Shown here: positions 19,846 through 28,084 of the stretch, in pieces
Position numbering within the stretch: the first letter of the stretch is position 1
How the letters are laid out: every line of letters starts with the position of its first letter
Source of the DNA: Nocardia flavorosea
GTDB taxonomy: Bacteria; Actinomycetota; Actinomycetes; Mycobacteriales; Mycobacteriaceae
Direction of reading: 5' to 3'
DNA length: 64,000 bases
Assembly: GCF_015477805.1 (NCBI RefSeq)
Contig: NZ_JADLQL010000001.1
Coordinates: forward strand, 1,612,001-1,676,000
Translations under genes and position numbers: made by a program
Notes under the pieces: model-generated
What the model was told of the DNA's origin: nothing
The model's database searches: none
The model's input: only the letters and a program-made list of their open reading frames with translations

Positions 19846-20811
19846 TCAGCCGGGCACATACCCCAGCGTCTTGTCGACCACATTGTCCAGCGGACGGCCG
19901 GCCAGCCAGTGGTCGAAATTGGTGGTGAACGCGGTGACGATCTCGGTGCGCCAGCCGGCGAAATCCCCGGAATTGTGCGGCGTGATGTGCGCGTTGGGCG
20001 ACTGCCACAGGGGGTGGCCCGGTGGCAGCGGCTCCGGGTCCACCACATCCAGCGCCGCGCCGGCTATCGCGCCCGTCTCCAGGGCGGCGACCAGATCGTC
20101 GGTGACCACCAGTTCACCGCGCCCTACATTGACGAAACGGGCATGTGGTTTCATCGCGGCGAAGGCGCGGGCGTCGAACATATGCCGGGTGCGCTCGGTC
20201 AACGGGGCGATGGCGACGACGTAGTCGGCGGCGGGGAGTTCGGCGATCAGATCGGTGGTGACGGTGCCGAAATCGGGGTCGCCGGTGCGGGCGCGGCGGC
20301 CCACCGCGCGGACCCGCATTCCCGCGGCCCGCAGCAGTGCGGCGACGGCACGCCCGATCGATCCGGTACCGACGACGAGCGCAGTGGATCCGGCGATCCG
20401 CTCGGATTCGCGGTGCTGCCAGATCTCCTGCCGCTGCAGCCGTTTCGACCCGGACAGGTCTTTCGCGAAATCGAGAATCTGGCCGAGAACGTACTCGGCG
20501 ATCGCGGTGTCGAAGACCCCGCGGGTGTTGGTGACCACCACATCGCTGTCGCGCAGTTCGTCGAACATCACGGTATCGACGCCGGTGGCGCCGATATGCA
20601 GCCATGTCAGCCGGTCCGCCGCCGGCCAAGCCTCCGGCAGTGCGCGGGTCTGGAAGTCGTAGACGAACAGCACATCGGCACCGGGCAGCGCGGCGGCCAG
20701 CCCGGCCGAATCCGTATAGCGCACTGTGGCCCGGGCACTGACCGGCGCCATCAACGCCGGATCGGGCTGCTGGTCACTGTGCACAATCGTGACGATGGGG
20801 CCCGATTTCAT
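19846..20811 (-). CDS. D-isomer-specific 2-hydroxyacid dehydrogenase
   Basis: 321 residues. The nucleotide-binding VVGTGSIGRAVAALLRAAGM lies near 140, followed by an Arg-rich strand end (VGRRARTGD) that suggests NADPH. Catalytic Arg is in NVGRGELV, Glu in DPEPLPPGHPLW and His in ITPHNSGD, as in glyoxylate/hydroxypyruvate reductases. It would interconvert a 2-oxo acid and a D-2-hydroxy acid, possibly the product of the class III aminotransferase. A promoter (TTGACA, 17 bp, TACTGT) ends only six bases before the ATG, so the mRNA is probably leaderless. Confidence 0.9.
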   Translation of the reverse strand: MKSGPIVTIVHSDQQPDPALMAPVSARATVRYTDSAGLAAALPGADVLFVYDFQTRALPEAWPAADRLTWLHIGATGVDTVMFDELRDSDVVVTNTRGVFDTAIAEYVLGQILDFAKDLSGSKRLQRQEIWQHRESERIAGSTALVVGTGSIGRAVAALLRAAGMRVRAVGRRARTGDPDFGTVTTDLIAELPAADYVVAIAPLTERTRHMFDARAFAAMKPHARFVNVGRGELVVTDDLVAALETGAIAGAALDVVDPEPLPPGHPLWQSPNAHITPHNSGDFAGWRTEIVTAFTTNFDHWLAGRPLDNVVDKTLGYVPG

Positions 20812-20812
20812 A

Positions 20813-20854
20813 TTGACACAGTATGGTCACATCGTATGATTGTCAACAATCCGA
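20813..20854. promoter_or_regulatory. Overlapping divergent promoters with GntR-type operator, copy 2
   Basis: Plus strand: TTGACA (20813-20818), 16 bp, TATGAT (20835-20840), serving the racemase genes. Minus strand: TTGACA (20846-20841), 17 bp, TACTGT (20823-20818), serving the dehydrogenase-amidase pair. The operator ATTGTCAACAAT (20839-20850; 16-bp identity to 15219-15234 through 20854) covers the start region of the first and the -35 of the second. One bound dimer could block both. Confidence 0.75.
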
Positions 20855-20897
20855 TCGTTCTCGGAGGTCTACCCGGCTGAGCGCGAGAGGGGCCGCA

Positions 20898-21638
20898 GTG
20901 GAGTTCGATTTCCCCGATATCGAGGGTCCCGTCGCACAACGAGGCATCGGTGTCATCGCGCCGTTCGACCTCGCCCTGGAGCGTGAACTCTGGCGCTGGG
21001 CTCCGCTGGAGGTGAGCCTGCACCTGGCCCGCACCCCTTACGAACCGGTCCCGGTTTCGCTGGCCATGGCCGAACTGGTCTCCGACGCTACCCATCTGAC
21101 CGCCGCAACCCGCAACGTACTGCATGTGGAACCCGAAGTCGTGGCCTACCTGTGCACCTCCGGCAGTTTCATCAAGGGCATCGGATACGAACGGTCGCTG
21201 CGGGAAACGATCTGCCGGGCCGGCGCCGCCAACGCAGTCACCACTTCCGGCGCGCTCCTCGAGGCGATCGGCCATCTCGGCATCACCAGCCTGTCGATCA
21301 TGACCCCCTACGACGAGACCCTCACCGGCAAACTACGTGACTTCCTCGACGAAGCGGGCTGCGCGGTGGTTCGCTCCGAACACCTCGGCCTGGGCGGCGG
21401 CATCTGGAAGGTCAACTACCGCACCATCGCCGAACGCATCCTCGGCGCCGACGATCCGCGCGCCGAGGCGATCTTCGTCAGCTGTACCAACCTGCCCACC
21501 TACGACATCATCGAACCGCTGGAGAAAGTTGTGGGCAAACCGATTCTCACGGCCAACCAGCTCACCATGTGGGCCTGCCTCGGGCGGATGAAACTGCCGA
21601 TGATGGGCCCGGGCCGCTGGCTGCTGGAGGTGTTCTGA
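20898..21638 (+). CDS. Asp/Glu racemase-superfamily protein A (maleate isomerase-like)
   Basis: 246 residues from GTG 20898, preceded by GAGAGGGG; an earlier ATG at 20823 falls inside the promoter and is rejected. Two-domain alpha/beta fold with both family cysteines: Cys86 in YLCTSGSF and Cys196 in FVSCTNLPTYD. These act as a thiol/thiolate pair in maleate cis-trans isomerase, Asp/Glu racemase and hydantoin racemase; EutA of ectoine utilisation also belongs here. The CTSGSF and SCTNLPT forms are closest to the maleate isomerase/EutA/arylmalonate decarboxylase branch. Substrate unknown. Confidence 0.82.
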   Translation: MEFDFPDIEGPVAQRGIGVIAPFDLALERELWRWAPLEVSLHLARTPYEPVPVSLAMAELVSDATHLTAATRNVLHVEPEVVAYLCTSGSFIKGIGYERSLRETICRAGAANAVTTSGALLEAIGHLGITSLSIMTPYDETLTGKLRDFLDEAGCAVVRSEHLGLGGGIWKVNYRTIAERILGADDPRAEAIFVSCTNLPTYDIIEPLEKVVGKPILTANQLTMWACLGRMKLPMMGPGRWLLEVF

Positions 21639-21683
21639 AAGATGATGTCCGCGAACGGAACCCAGCTCGGAAACGGAGGGCTC

Positions 21684-22415
21684 ATGCCGACGCCGACCAT
21701 CGGATTCATCTACCCCGATCACGCCGCCGAGGACGACTATCCCCGCGCGGAGGCACTGCTGGACGCCCACCTGCCGGTGGCCCATATCTACGGCACCGAT
21801 CTGCACGCCGTGCCCGAACTGCTGGACCTGGGCAGCCCGGGCAAACTCCGCGACGGCGCCGCCCGGCTCGCCGTGCACCGGCCGGACGCAATCGTCTGGG
21901 CCTGCACCTCGGGAAGTTTCGTCTACGGCCCGGACGGGGCCCGGGAACAGGTCCGGGCGCTGTCCGAGGTCGCGGGCGTACCCGCCGCGAGCACCAGTTT
22001 CGCCTTCGTGAGGGCAGCGCAGGCGCTGAACCTACGGCGGGTGGCGGTCGCGGCGAGCTACCCGGCGGACGTGGCCGGGCTGTTCGCCGATTTCCTGGCC
22101 GATGCCGGGATCACCGTGGTCGGTTTCGCGAGCGCGGGTATCGAAACCGCCGCCGAGGTGGGCACCCTCGACGCCGGACAGGTCCTGGCACTGGCCCGGG
22201 CCAACGACCATCCGGAGGCGGAGGCACTGCTGATCCCCGATACCGCCATGCATACCCTCGAGGTGCTTCCCCGGCTGGAGGCCACGTTGGGTAAACCGGT
22301 ACTCACGGCGAACCAGGTCACCATCTGGGAGGGTTTGCGTCTCGCCGGCGTCACCCGGATCGTCCCGTCGCTGGGCGCACTGTTCGCGGAAAGGCCCGCA
22401 TATGTCGGTCATTGA
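21684..22415 (+). CDS. Asp/Glu racemase-superfamily protein B, second cysteine lost
   Basis: 243 residues from ATG 21684, which has GGAGGG just upstream; an ATG at 21642 next to the previous stop is possible but has only a weak site. Paralogue of the preceding protein with the first cysteine kept (Cys74 in VWACTSGSF), but at the place of the second cysteine it has IPDTAMHTLE, with Asp186 instead of Cys. With a single cysteine it cannot run the two-base racemase mechanism, so it may be a decarboxylase-, lyase- or isomerase-type enzyme, or a partner subunit of protein A. Its 3' end overlaps the regulator gene by 14 bp. Confidence 0.8.
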   Translation: MPTPTIGFIYPDHAAEDDYPRAEALLDAHLPVAHIYGTDLHAVPELLDLGSPGKLRDGAARLAVHRPDAIVWACTSGSFVYGPDGAREQVRALSEVAGVPAASTSFAFVRAAQALNLRRVAVAASYPADVAGLFADFLADAGITVVGFASAGIETAAEVGTLDAGQVLALARANDHPEAEALLIPDTAMHTLEVLPRLEATLGKPVLTANQVTIWEGLRLAGVTRIVPSLGALFAERPAYVGH

Positions 22416-23082
22416 TTTCGAACCCGTCAACCAGCGCTCTACCGCGGAGATGATCGCCGACAGCCTGCGCGAGGCGATCATGCGCGGCGCACTGGAACCG
22501 GGAGCGCAGCTGGGCGAAACCGATCTCGCGGCGCAGTTCGGGGTTTCGCGCGGACCGGTCCGGGAAGCGATGCAACGACTGGTGTCGGAAGGTCTGCTGC
22601 GCAGTATCCGCAACCGCGGCATCTTCGTCATCGAACTCACCCTCACCGACGTCGTCGACATCTACCGAGCGCGCACTGCGATCGAAGGAGGTGCGCTGGA
22701 CCTGATCCTCGACGACCGCCGCAAGACCGCCTACGAGGCACTCGCCCCGAGTGTGCAGGCCATGCTCGAACGGGCGGCGGCGGGCGACGCCGCCGGGGTC
22801 TCCGACGCCGACCAGCAATTCCACGAGACATTGGTCGCGGCGGCGGGCAGCACACGACTGGTGCGAGCGGCCCGTACCCTGCTGATCGAAACCCGGATGT
22901 GCCTGGGCAAATTGCAGACCACCTACCCCGATCTCCGCGAGCAGGCCGACGAGCACGTGGCGTTGCGGGAGGCGATCGGCACCGCGTCCCCGGCCCGGGC
23001 CCACCGTCTGCTCCGCGATCATATGGACGACGCCGTCCAGCGCCTGCGCGGCCAGTACGCCGCAGAACCTGTCCAGCGGTGA
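22402..23082 (+). CDS. GntR-family regulator with FCD domain
   Basis: 226 residues. An N-terminal winged helix (SLREAIMRGALEPGAQLGET, then AAQFGVSRGPVREAMQRLV) is followed by an all-helical FCD ligand domain with the metal-site histidines in DQQFHETLV, DEHVALREAI and LLRDHMDDA. FCD regulators bind small organic acids. The gene is last in the plus-strand operon and overlaps racemase gene B. It most likely binds the ATTGTCAACAAT sites at 15219 and 20839 and represses the island until the pathway substrate is present; the pairing is inferred from position and site form. Confidence 0.9.
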   Translation: MSVIDFEPVNQRSTAEMIADSLREAIMRGALEPGAQLGETDLAAQFGVSRGPVREAMQRLVSEGLLRSIRNRGIFVIELTLTDVVDIYRARTAIEGGALDLILDDRRKTAYEALAPSVQAMLERAAAGDAAGVSDADQQFHETLVAAAGSTRLVRAARTLLIETRMCLGKLQTTYPDLREQADEHVALREAIGTASPARAHRLLRDHMDDAVQRLRGQYAAEPVQR

Positions 23083-23519
23083 GCCTCCGGCCCGCCCGTA
23101 CCCGCATCCACACTTGTGCCGGCGTCGCAGGTCGCCGGTAACGCTCCCAAGGTCGACCGCGTACCCGAGCCCTTACCGGGCAGGCCCGAACCGGATGTGG
23201 TGCCGGCACCGTACCCAGCCGTCACGACATCGGCGAAACCGGCAGCCCGCCGCCCGACCATACGGTGGTGCCGGGGTATTCGGTGTTCGTCCGACACGAA
23301 GCCGCACGCCGCCGATCTTCTGCCGTTGGGCGAGCCGGAAGTGCCGGTCCCAGATATGGACCGCCCGGTCACGGTCGCCGAGGAGTTCGCCGGTCACCGG
23401 ACGATGCACCCGATGCGGCTGCGCCTGCTCTGGCGATTCGCCCAGCGCAGGCACTGTTGCACACGACCCGCCGGGCGCGCCTCCGAGCGACCGCCCCCGG
23501 CCCTCGGCCGGCCCGGTTT
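23083..23519. other. Convergent intergenic region, no clear gene
   Basis: 437 bp between the GntR and truB genes. Several frames stay open, as expected at this GC content, but none has a good start, ribosome site or recognisable protein. A small stem CCGGCC/GGCCGG (23497-23511) followed by TTTT at 23517 is a possible plus-strand terminator. Confidence 0.35.
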
Positions 23520-24419
23520 TCAGTCGACGAGCCCGCGCGGACGCACCACGAAAACAGGTGCGGCGCGCTTACCTTTCTCCTGGAGTAGTGCGATCGCCCG
23601 CCCGTCCTCGGTGAGCGCGGCGTGGACACCGGCGGCACCGATCGGATCGAGCCAGCGGCCGTCCCGTAGTTTCTCGGCATCATCGGCGCCGATCACGCGG
23701 TGCGGGAACGACAACCGCACGGCAGCATCGATATCGAGGCTCGGCACCGGGCTCTCGGCCAGCTGTTCGAGCGTGCGTGCGTGTTCGAGCGTGAACGGGC
23801 CGACTCGGGTCCGGCGTAACGCGGTCAGGTGACCGCCCACACCCAGCGCGGCGCCCAGATCGCGGGCCAGCGCCCGGATATAAGTGCCCGACGAGCATTC
23901 GACGACCACATCGAGATCCACCACCTCGGGCTCGGCGATATCGCGGCGGGCCAGTACGTCGAAGCGAGAGACCGTCACCGGCCGAGCGGCGAGCGTCACC
24001 TCTTCGCCGGCGCGGTGCCGGGCATAGGCGCGTTCCCCGCCGACCTTGATGGCGCTCACGGTGGCGGGCACCTGCTGGATGTCACCGGTGAGCACGGCGA
24101 TCTCCGCGGCGATATCGGTATCGGTGAGATGCCCGGCGGCCGCGGTGGTCAGCACGTCGCCCTCGGCGTCGTCGGTGGTCGTGGCGCAACCCAGCCGGAT
24201 CGTCGCGGTGTACGCCTTGGTGGTGAGGGTGAGCAGCCCGAGCAGTTTCGTGGCGCGTTCCACACCGAGTACCAGCACCCCCGTGGCCATCGGGTCGAGT
24301 GTGCCGGCATGCCCGACCTTCTTGGTGTGCAGCAGCTTCCGGGCCCGGGCCACGATATCGTGACTGGTCGGCCCGGCGGGTTTGTCGACGATCAGCAGAC
24401 CGCCCAGGAGATCGGCCAT
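23520..24419 (-). CDS. truB: tRNA pseudouridine(55) synthase
   Basis: 299 residues. The catalytic motif GHAGTLDPMATGVL carries the nucleophilic Asp, and LLIVDKPAGPTSHDIVARAR begins the protein. SSGTYIRALARDLG is the conserved RNA-binding segment, and a short PUA-like C-terminal domain follows. It forms pseudouridine 55 in the T loop of tRNAs. The ATG shares its A with the stop of pptT (TGATG), so the two are translationally coupled. Order truB-pptT is that of M. tuberculosis Rv2793c-Rv2794c. Confidence 0.97.
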   Translation of the reverse strand: MADLLGGLLIVDKPAGPTSHDIVARARKLLHTKKVGHAGTLDPMATGVLVLGVERATKLLGLLTLTTKAYTATIRLGCATTTDDAEGDVLTTAAAGHLTDTDIAAEIAVLTGDIQQVPATVSAIKVGGERAYARHRAGEEVTLAARPVTVSRFDVLARRDIAEPEVVDLDVVVECSSGTYIRALARDLGAALGVGGHLTALRRTRVGPFTLEHARTLEQLAESPVPSLDIDAAVRLSFPHRVIGADDAEKLRDGRWLDPIGAAGVHAALTEDGRAIALLQEKGKRAAPVFVVRPRGLVD

Positions 24420-25087
24420 CAGCTGTGCGCGATCGCGGTCAGGATGAATCCACCGGTGATCAGCCAGCGACCGTCGAGCGAGGTGAGGGGTGCGCCGCCG
24501 TCGACGGTCTGCCCGGGCACCAGCAGCTCCGACCGGAACGTGCCGCCTCCGGTACCGGCCCCCTGCTGCTCGATCGTGAAGGTGATGTGCGCGTCCTCGA
24601 AACCCAGCCAGCGGGTGGTGAGCGGGAACCACGCCTTGTACGTGGCCTCTTTCGCACAGAACAGCAGCCGATCCAGGTGCAGCCCGGAATCGGTGATCCG
24701 CAACCAGTGCCGTTCCGCGGGCAGGCTCACCGAATCCAGTACGCCCTCGGGCAGGGATTCGTGCGGTTCGGCGTCGATCCCGATCGAGCGGTACCGCATT
24801 TTGTGGGCCAGCGCCGCGCCCCGGAAACCGTCACAGTGGGTGAGGCTGCCCACGATCCCCCGCGGCCATACCGGCGCACCGCGTTCCCCCTTGCCGATCG
24901 CCACGGGCGGCTCTCCCAACTGCGCGAGAGCCTGGCGGGCGCAATGCCGGGCGCCGATGAAATCACGGCGCCGTTTCTCCACCGATTTCGCGATCAGCGG
25001 TTCCTCGGCGGGGTGCGCTGCCAGATCCTCCGGGTAATCCAGCAACTCGGCGGAGGCGATATCGGCGGGCAGGATTGTCTCGATCAT
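24419..25087 (-). CDS. pptT: 4'-phosphopantetheinyl transferase (Sfp/PptT type)
   Basis: 222 residues. Magnesium and CoA binding motifs are present: VGSLTHCDGF, IGIDAEPHE and FCAKEATYKAWFPLT. It transfers the phosphopantetheine arm of CoA to carrier proteins of type I polyketide synthases, fatty-acid enzymes and NRPSs. In mycolic-acid bacteria PptT activates the lipid-synthesis and siderophore enzymes. It lies directly upstream of truB and downstream of a phosphoesterase gene, the M. tuberculosis order. Confidence 0.95.
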   Translation of the reverse strand: MIETILPADIASAELLDYPEDLAAHPAEEPLIAKSVEKRRRDFIGARHCARQALAQLGEPPVAIGKGERGAPVWPRGIVGSLTHCDGFRGAALAHKMRYRSIGIDAEPHESLPEGVLDSVSLPAERHWLRITDSGLHLDRLLFCAKEATYKAWFPLTTRWLGFEDAHITFTIEQQGAGTGGGTFRSELLVPGQTVDGGAPLTSLDGRWLITGGFILTAIAHS

Positions 25088-25123
25088 CGTCGGTGAGCCT
25101 ACTGGGTGCCGTCGGCCGCGGGA

Positions 25124-26086
25124 TCAGGTGAGCCCGCGACGGCGCTGCGCCTTGTCCCGCATCTCGGCGGCCGCGGCGGCCATTTCCGGCGTCACCTCGA
25201 AGTGGCCGCCCCAGTCGTTCAGGTCGCCGGGCCCGTATTCGGGGTCGGGCAGGATCTGGCGGAGTAGTTTCTCGGGCTTACCGCGCTTCTGCCATTCCCG
25301 TGGATAGCCGAGCGAGACCTCTTCGAACCGAACACCGTCGTAGTAGGTGGTGCGCGGGATATGCAGGTGTCCGTAGACGGCGCAGACCACGTTGTAGTGG
25401 GTGTGCCAGTCCGCGGTATGCTCGGTACCGCACCACAGGGCGAACTCGGGATACCAGAGCATATCGGTGGGTTCGCGGACCAGCGGGAAATGATTGATCA
25501 GCACCAGCGGGGTGCCGTCGGGCAGATTGTCCAGTTTGCGGCGGGTGGTGCGGACCCTGGCCTCGCACCAGGCGTCGCGGGTGAGATACGGGTCCGGGGT
25601 GAGCAGGAATTCGTCGGTGGCCACCACGTTGCGGTCCCGGGCGATCGCCAGCCCCTCGGCCTTGGTGCGCGCGCCTTCGGGCCGGAAACTGTAGTCGTAC
25701 AGCAGGAAAAGCGGGGCCAGTGTCACCGCGCCGCCGTAGGCTTCCGCGCCGGCCCCGGTCCACACGGGGAACGGGTCCTCGGGGGTGAGCACATCGAGAT
25801 CCCGGCACATGGCCACCAGATAGTCGTAACGAGCCGCCCCGTGCATCTGCACCGGGTCCTTGGCGGTCGTCCACAGTTCGTGATTACCGGGTACCCAGAT
25901 CACCTTCGCGAAGCGTTCGCGCAGCAGTTTCAGGGCCCAGCGGATATCGTCGCTGCGTTCGGCGACATCGCCGGCGACGATCAGCCAATCCTCCGGGGAA
26001 TCGGGACGAATCTCCTCGACCACCGGTTTGTTGCCCTGGTGACCGACATGGATATCGCTCACCGCCATCAACTTGGGTATCACCAC
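25124..26086 (-). CDS. Calcineurin-like metallophosphoesterase (Rv2795c-like)
   Basis: 320 residues. All metal-binding blocks of the family are present in order: SDIHVGHQGN, VAGDVAERS, WVPGNHELW, LINHFPL and YGHLHIPRTTYYD. The enzyme should be a cytoplasmic two-metal phosphoesterase; no signal peptide is seen. It sits beside pptT as in mycobacteria, where the homologue has been linked to pantetheine-arm turnover of acyl carrier proteins. That link is recalled knowledge and would fit the neighbourhood. Confidence 0.85.
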   Translation of the reverse strand: MVIPKLMAVSDIHVGHQGNKPVVEEIRPDSPEDWLIVAGDVAERSDDIRWALKLLRERFAKVIWVPGNHELWTTAKDPVQMHGAARYDYLVAMCRDLDVLTPEDPFPVWTGAGAEAYGGAVTLAPLFLLYDYSFRPEGARTKAEGLAIARDRNVVATDEFLLTPDPYLTRDAWCEARVRTTRRKLDNLPDGTPLVLINHFPLVREPTDMLWYPEFALWCGTEHTADWHTHYNVVCAVYGHLHIPRTTYYDGVRFEEVSLGYPREWQKRGKPEKLLRQILPDPEYGPGDLNDWGGHFEVTPEMAAAAAEMRDKAQRRRGLT

Positions 26087-26195
26087 ACCTACCTTCGCAT
26101 ACCACCGGCGAGTTCCGGGGGCCGGCCGCGATCACGCCGTGTCCACGGGCACGAGCGAGAGCCGTACCTGGTGACGCACCGCGCGCCCGGCTTGC

Positions 26196-27542
26196 TCATG
26201 CCCGGATCTCGGCTCCGACCCGGACCCATCGGCCCGACAGCCACCGCGTACTCACCGCGGCCAGCCGTAACAGCATGAACGCGATCAGGCCACACCAGAT
26301 TCCGCCGATCCCCCAGTCGAACACCAGCGACAGCCAGATCGCCGGCAGGAAACCCAGCAGCGCAGCCCCCAGCGTGGTGGTCCGCAGGTAAGCTGCGTCG
26401 CCGGCGCCGAGCAGCACCCCGTCCAACGCGAACACCACACCGGCCACCGGGATCATCACCACGAAGAACCACCACACCACACCGGTGCGGTCCAGCACCG
26501 CGGCATCGGCGGTGAACAGCGGCGGTATCCAGGCCGCGCACGCGGCGAACACCGCGGCCAGCCCCAGCGCGAACACCGTCGACCACGCGGTGACCCGGCG
26601 GGCCACCGACCGCGCGCCCGCCGCATTGCGTGCGCCCAGCGCCGACCCGACCAGTGTCTGCGCCGCGATGGCCAGGGAATCGAGCGTGAGTGCGAGGAAA
26701 TTCCACAGCTGCAGCACCAGCTGATGCGCCGCCACCGAGGGCGCCCCGAACCGCGACGCCACCGCCGCGGCGGAGACGAAACACGCCTGGAACGCCAGGC
26801 TGCGCGCAATGAGGTCGCGCCCCAGGACGAGCTGCGCCTTCATCACCGGCAACCGCGGCGCGAGCGGTACCCGCGCCCGGACGAGCGCACCAACGAAAAA
26901 CATGGCCGTGACCAGCTGACCGATGACGTTGGCCACCGCCGAACCGGGCAAGCCCAGCCGCGGCAGACCGGCGAGTCCGTGCACCAGCAGCGGGCAGAGC
27001 ACCGCGGACAGCGCCAGCCCGGCCACCACATAGGTGAGCGGGCGGCGAGTTTGCTGAACCCCGCGCATCCACCCGTTCCCGGCCATGGACAGCAGGATCA
27101 GCGGCACCCCGAACAGCGCGATCCGCATCCAGGCCAGCGCCTCCGCCGCAATCTCGGCATCACCGGCGATCACCCCCGCGACGGGGACGGCCGCGATCTG
27201 CACCACCAGCAGGATCAGCACTCCGATCCCGCCCGCCAGCCAGCTGGCCTGCACCCCCTCCGCGACGGCACCGGGTTCGTCGCCGGCACCGTGCCGGCGC
27301 GCCGAACGCGCGGTCGTACCGTAGGCGAGGAAGGTCAGCTGAGAACTCACCTGTGTGAGAATCAGGCCACCGACGGCGAGCCCGGCCAGCGCCAACGCAC
27401 CGAGCCGGCCCACCACCGCGAGATCGAACAGCAGATAGATCGGTTCGGCCACGAGAACGCCGAGAGTCGGCAGCGCCAGCCCCAGTATCCGCCTCGGCCC
27501 CGCGGATGCATCCGTGGGTGAAGCGGTCACCTCCGTCTGCAT
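26196..27542 (-). CDS. MATE-family efflux protein (DinF-like)
   Basis: 448 residues with twelve predicted membrane segments in two homologous halves. LALPTLGVLVAEPIYLLFDL opens the first half and LDSLAIAAQTLVGSALGARN lies in the second, both characteristic of DinF-type MATE proteins. ATG 27542 follows AGGGAG. It would export organic cations or other compounds using a Na+ or H+ gradient. M. tuberculosis dinF (Rv2836c) has the same place next to nrnA, but here a 540-bp gap separates them. Confidence 0.88.
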   Translation of the reverse strand: MQTEVTASPTDASAGPRRILGLALPTLGVLVAEPIYLLFDLAVVGRLGALALAGLAVGGLILTQVSSQLTFLAYGTTARSARRHGAGDEPGAVAEGVQASWLAGGIGVLILLVVQIAAVPVAGVIAGDAEIAAEALAWMRIALFGVPLILLSMAGNGWMRGVQQTRRPLTYVVAGLALSAVLCPLLVHGLAGLPRLGLPGSAVANVIGQLVTAMFFVGALVRARVPLAPRLPVMKAQLVLGRDLIARSLAFQACFVSAAAVASRFGAPSVAAHQLVLQLWNFLALTLDSLAIAAQTLVGSALGARNAAGARSVARRVTAWSTVFALGLAAVFAACAAWIPPLFTADAAVLDRTGVVWWFFVVMIPVAGVVFALDGVLLGAGDAAYLRTTTLGAALLGFLPAIWLSLVFDWGIGGIWCGLIAFMLLRLAAVSTRWLSGRWVRVGAEIRA

Positions 27543-28084
27543 AACCACTCCCTGTCCATCCTCGCTTGCCCGCAGAAGACCTACCAGACCCCACGCGCAT
27601 ACGCCTCCGACCTCCGTGCACGCTAGCGGAACGCTCCGACACCTGGCTGCCGCCCGGTCCGCTCCGCCCACGCGGAACCTGCCCGCGGACGCCGCCCCAC
27701 ACCCGACGAACCCCGCCACGCACCCGATGAACCACGCAGCCGACGAACCACGCTGCCACCGTTCGGTAGAACGGCCTATAGCTGCGTTCCCGCGGACCCG
27801 TGGTAGCTCCGACAAGGCCGCTTCCGAGTGGGAGAGCCGACGGCCGCCGCGCGTGCCGGCCGGACCGAGCCGGCGCACCGGCACCGGCACACCGGCCACA
27901 CAACCGAGTACCGTGCAGCACACCAGGGCCGGTCCCGTGCTTTCGCCTGCCATCTCCGCCACTCGGCGCCGGGGGTCGCGTAGACCTGCAACAATCGTTC
28001 GGCGTGCCTGCGGCGCGCGGCAGTCCCGGCGCGCCGGACAGACGGCTCCGCGCTCGGGGGCACGGTCGAGCGATCGCCGGGCCC
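27543..28084. other. Intergenic region, nothing recognised
   Basis: 542 bp between nrnA and the MATE gene, both minus strand. Open frames exist but encode low-complexity Arg/Ala/Pro-rich sequence without starts or family features. It is unusually long for this otherwise compact block and may hold the MATE promoter. Confidence 0.35.

Noticed and set aside
19833..20048. N-terminal extension of the amidase into the dehydrogenase gene
   Set aside because: It overlaps the dehydrogenase coding sequence in another frame; the internal ATG has a perfect AAGGAG.
20823..20897. Upstream ATG extending racemase protein A by 25 residues
   Set aside because: It lies between the -35 and -10 of the promoter, upstream of the expected transcription start, and lacks a ribosome site.
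23116..23519. Plus-strand frame behind the GntR gene, lipoprotein-like Pro-rich start
   Set aside because: No start with a ribosome site, no lipobox, and it runs antisense into truB.
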